Shown piece by piece: positions 61,231-64,000 of a stretch of 64,000 nt of DNA (position 1 is the first letter of the stretch; every line of letters starts with the position of its first letter). The DNA comes from an uncultured Pelagibacteraceae bacterium (GTDB lineage Bacteria > Pseudomonadota > Alphaproteobacteria > Pelagibacterales > Pelagibacteraceae). A program made the position numbers and the translations under genes. Below the pieces are notes generated by a model. It saw only the letters and a program-made list of their open reading frames with translations, did not search any database and was not told the origin of the DNA. The stretch covers positions 37,039-101,038 of the forward strand of contig CACKXR010000001.1 in NCBI GenBank assembly GCA_902604175.1, given 5' to 3'.

Positions 61231-62376
61231 ATGGATGGACCACTTAAAAACTTATTGGTAGTTGATTTAACAAGAGTTTTAGTTGGACCATATTGCACAA
61301 TGATTTTATCAGATCTAGGTGCAAGAGTTATAAAAATTGAGGCTCCCGAAATAGGTGATGACTCAAGAAAATTTGGTCCTTTTATTGAAGATTACTCAGC
61401 CTATTTCATGTCACTTAATAGAGGTAAAGAAAGTATAGCTCTTAATTTAAAAAACTCTGATGATAAAAAAATATTTGATAAAATATTATCAAAAGCAGAT
61501 ATCTTAGTTGAGAATTTTAAACCAGGAACTCTTAAAAAATGGGGTTATGGATGGGAAGAAGTAAACAAAAAGTTTCCAAAATTAATCTATGCTTCAGCAT
61601 CCGGCTTTGGACAAACTGGTCCTCTAAAAGAATTACCAGCTTATGACATGGTCGTTCAAGGAATGGGAGGATTAATGAGTGTAACGGGCCAACCCAATTC
61701 TGAACCTACTAGAGTTGGTACTTCGATTGGTGATATTACAGCTGGCTTGTTTACAACAATCGGAATTAATGCAGCTTTGTATGATAGACAAAAAACAGGT
61801 AAGGGTATGTATATAGATGTTTCAATGCTAGATTGTCAAATTGCGATTCTTGAAAATGCAATTGCAAGATATTTATCTAAAAATGAAATACCAAAACCAA
61901 TGGGTTCGAGACACCCTTCTATTGCTCCTTTTGAGGCGTTTAAAACTAAAGACAGTTACATAATTATTGCTGCAGGTAATGATAAATTATTTGAAAAGCT
62001 TTGTAATATTCTAGAAATCCCTGAAATATTCACTGGTGAAAAATTTAACTCAAACTCTGCAAGAGCAAAAAATATGGATGATCTAAAAAAAATTCTTGAA
62101 AATAAACTTTTAACTAAATCCACCAATGAATGGGTACGATTGATGGAGAGAGATAAAATTCCTTGTGGTCCAATATTTAATATTAAAGATGCAGTTGAGA
62201 ATCCTCAAGTAAAAGCGAGGAATATGATTGTAAAAGCTTATCATAAAGTTATAGGAGATTTTAAATTAGCAGGAAATCCAATCAAAATGTCAACATATGA
62301 GGACGCTGATAAAAGAGGAGATATCCCTGATTTGGATGAACACAGAGATAAAATAATAAAAGAGTTTGTAGATTAA
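61231..62376 (+). CDS. CaiB/BaiF family (class III) CoA-transferase
   Basis: VVDLTRVLVGPYCTMILSDLGARVIKIEAPEIGDDSR, FKPGTLKKWGYGWEE. Confidence 0.92.
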   Translation: MDGPLKNLLVVDLTRVLVGPYCTMILSDLGARVIKIEAPEIGDDSRKFGPFIEDYSAYFMSLNRGKESIALNLKNSDDKKIFDKILSKADILVENFKPGTLKKWGYGWEEVNKKFPKLIYASASGFGQTGPLKELPAYDMVVQGMGGLMSVTGQPNSEPTRVGTSIGDITAGLFTTIGINAALYDRQKTGKGMYIDVSMLDCQIAILENAIARYLSKNEIPKPMGSRHPSIAPFEAFKTKDSYIIIAAGNDKLFEKLCNILEIPEIFTGEKFNSNSARAKNMDDLKKILENKLLTKSTNEWVRLMERDKIPCGPIFNIKDAVENPQVKARNMIVKAYHKVIGDFKLAGNPIKMSTYEDADKRGDIPDLDEHRDKIIKEFVD

Positions 62377-62379
62377 AAT

Positions 62380-62901
62380 TTATTGATCTTCTTGAGTATC
62401 TTCTTGGGTTGGCTCTTCATTATTTGAAACTTCATCCATTGATACCTCACCCTCTTCATTCATAATTTCTTCACCAACAGAACTATCGACATCAGCTTTT
62501 GCAGTTTCAGATAATTCTGCTAAATCCTCTTTTGTAACTTGAATTTTTTCTGGAGTTTTTCTTGCTCTTTTTGATGGAAGAATCGGGGTTCCACTTTTAG
62601 AAATTTCACCTTTGTATAAATTTTCAAAATCATCACCTATGTCTTCATCATCTTCTGCAGTATCATCAACTTGTTCAACATGTTTTCTAAGTTTATAAAT
62701 TGCACTTTCAGTTAAATCAGAAACTTGAATTTTCTCTTCTGCAATTTCTCTTAAAGAAATGACTGTATTTTTGTCATTATCCCTTTTTATTGTTGGTTCT
62801 ATGCCTGCATTTAATTGAGTAGCTCTCTCTTTGGCTACTAATACTAATTCATAAGGACTATCTACTTTATCGACACAATCTTCTACGGTTACTCTAGCCA
62901 T
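62380..62901 (-). CDS. rpoZ: RNA polymerase omega subunit with long acidic C-terminal extension
   Basis: [33 protein letters not shown]. Confidence 0.93.
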   Translation of the reverse strand: MARVTVEDCVDKVDSPYELVLVAKERATQLNAGIEPTIKRDNDKNTVISLREIAEEKIQVSDLTESAIYKLRKHVEQVDDTAEDDEDIGDDFENLYKGEISKSGTPILPSKRARKTPEKIQVTKEDLAELSETAKADVDSSVGEEIMNEEGEVSMDEVSNNEEPTQEDTQEDQ

Positions 62902-62932
62902 GCGCAGTATCTATACAGTGAGACCTATAAAA

Positions 62933-64000
62933 TCAAGCAGTTTTTTCTATATATTGAGGATTTAGCTTACTCTTAATTGAATAAAGCAGAATTATTGAAG
63001 TCAAGATATATGTCCCAGAAACAATAGCTATTTGCTCAATTGAAAAATTAATATCTATAAGAATACCAAATAAGGCTGTTCCAAAAGCAGTTGCAAATAC
63101 CATTAAGGCCGTCGTTAATGCTTTAATAGATCCAATATACTTAACACCATAAATTTCAGCCCAGGTAGATGATCCGAGAACATTAGCTAGTCCGTTAGTA
63201 ATACCTAACAAACCAAAGAATAAAAATGACGAAAATTCATTATCAAAAAAAAACAGAACTCCAGTTGCAGCAAAAAGTGGAATGTTCATGTAAATCAATA
63301 ATTTCCTACTTGAGAATTTATCAATTAAAAAACCAGAAATAAATAATGTAACCACAGATAGAATTGAATAAACCATAAAGGATTGTGCAATCACATATGG
63401 ACCCCAGTCTTTAGAGCTAGAGATAAAAGATTGATAAACAAATGCGCCTGTTGCAATCCAAGGCATAGCTAACATCGTCATACAAACAATATAAAATCTA
63501 TAATCTTTCAAAACTTCTATTCTTTTCCATTGTTTTATTTCTTTTGTAATAGCTTCTTTATTACTTTCCTCTCTTGTATCAAGTTTAATTTCTTTGACTA
63601 AAAAATACGATGCAATTGGTAAAACTATAATTACTAAAATAGAAATTGATACCCAGATATCTCTCCACTCTATAAATGTTAATAAAAAAACAATCAAAAC
63701 TGGCAAGATAAATTCTGCTAAAGATAATCCCAACCAACACGTACTTAAAGCTCGACCTCTATTTTTTTCAAAAAAACGAGAAATTGTTGTTGTCGCTGTA
63801 TGACTTGATAAGCCTTGACCTGATAACCGCATTAAAAAAATTCCTACAAATAAAAAAATAACTGAAGAAATTTTAGAAAAAATAAAACATGAAGCTGACA
63901 AAAATATAATTACGTATGATGAAAATTTTAATATATTTATATCGTCAATTTTTTTACCTATCCAAACTAAGATAATACTACTTAATAAAGTAGCAGACGC
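62933..64000 (-). CDS. Major facilitator superfamily transporter (partial, runs off right edge)
   Basis: Multi-TM; frame stays open past 63901 (ASATLLSSIILVWIGKKIDDINILKFSSYVIIF...), so the ORF-track TTG start is internal. Confidence 0.88.
   Translation of the reverse strand, partial: ASATLLSSIILVWIGKKIDDINILKFSSYVIIFLSASCFIFSKISSVIFLFVGIFLMRLSGQGLSSHTATTTISRFFEKNRGRALSTCWLGLSLAEFILPVLIVFLLTFIEWRDIWVSISILVIIVLPIASYFLVKEIKLDTREESNKEAITKEIKQWKRIEVLKDYRFYIVCMTMLAMPWIATGAFVYQSFISSSKDWGPYVIAQSFMVYSILSVVTLFISGFLIDKFSSRKLLIYMNIPLFAATGVLFFFDNEFSSFLFFGLLGITNGLANVLGSSTWAEIYGVKYIGSIKALTTALMVFATAFGTALFGILIDINFSIEQIAIVSGTYILTSIILLYSIKSKLNPQYIEKTA

Noticed and set aside
1-64000. CRISPR array, rRNA operon or transposase/IS element
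   Set aside because: No regularly spaced repeats, rRNA-like sequence or transposase-like ORF found on reading the window.

Overview
The window is an AT-rich alphaproteobacterial chromosome segment. Gene order and protein character look like SAR11 / Candidatus Pelagibacter, which is an inference from sequence alone. It is mostly core genome: the rpoB-rplL-rplJ-rplA-rplK-nusG-secE-tRNA-Trp-tuf block, tRNA genes, purBCSQL-bolA-grxD, rpsD, cysS, nadE, glmS, prpBC, nrdAB and rpoZ. Several transport and metabolic operons lie between these. The most interesting parts are: (1) a 1,334-bp tRNA-Thr-associated mini-island bounded by a perfect 55-bp direct repeat, which carries only two tandem type IV pilin-like genes and no integrase; (2) a compact locus that appears to encode glucosylglycerate synthesis, a sugar ABC transporter and a GH63-like glycosidase, i.e. 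make, import and hydrolyse one osmolyte; (3) three unrelated transporter operons that each have a strong hairpin between the substrate-binding-protein gene and the first permease gene, two of them true terminators whose U-tract runs directly into the permease start codon; (4) a GlmU reduced to its acetyltransferase half. No CRISPR array, rRNA, phage structural gene or transposase was found.
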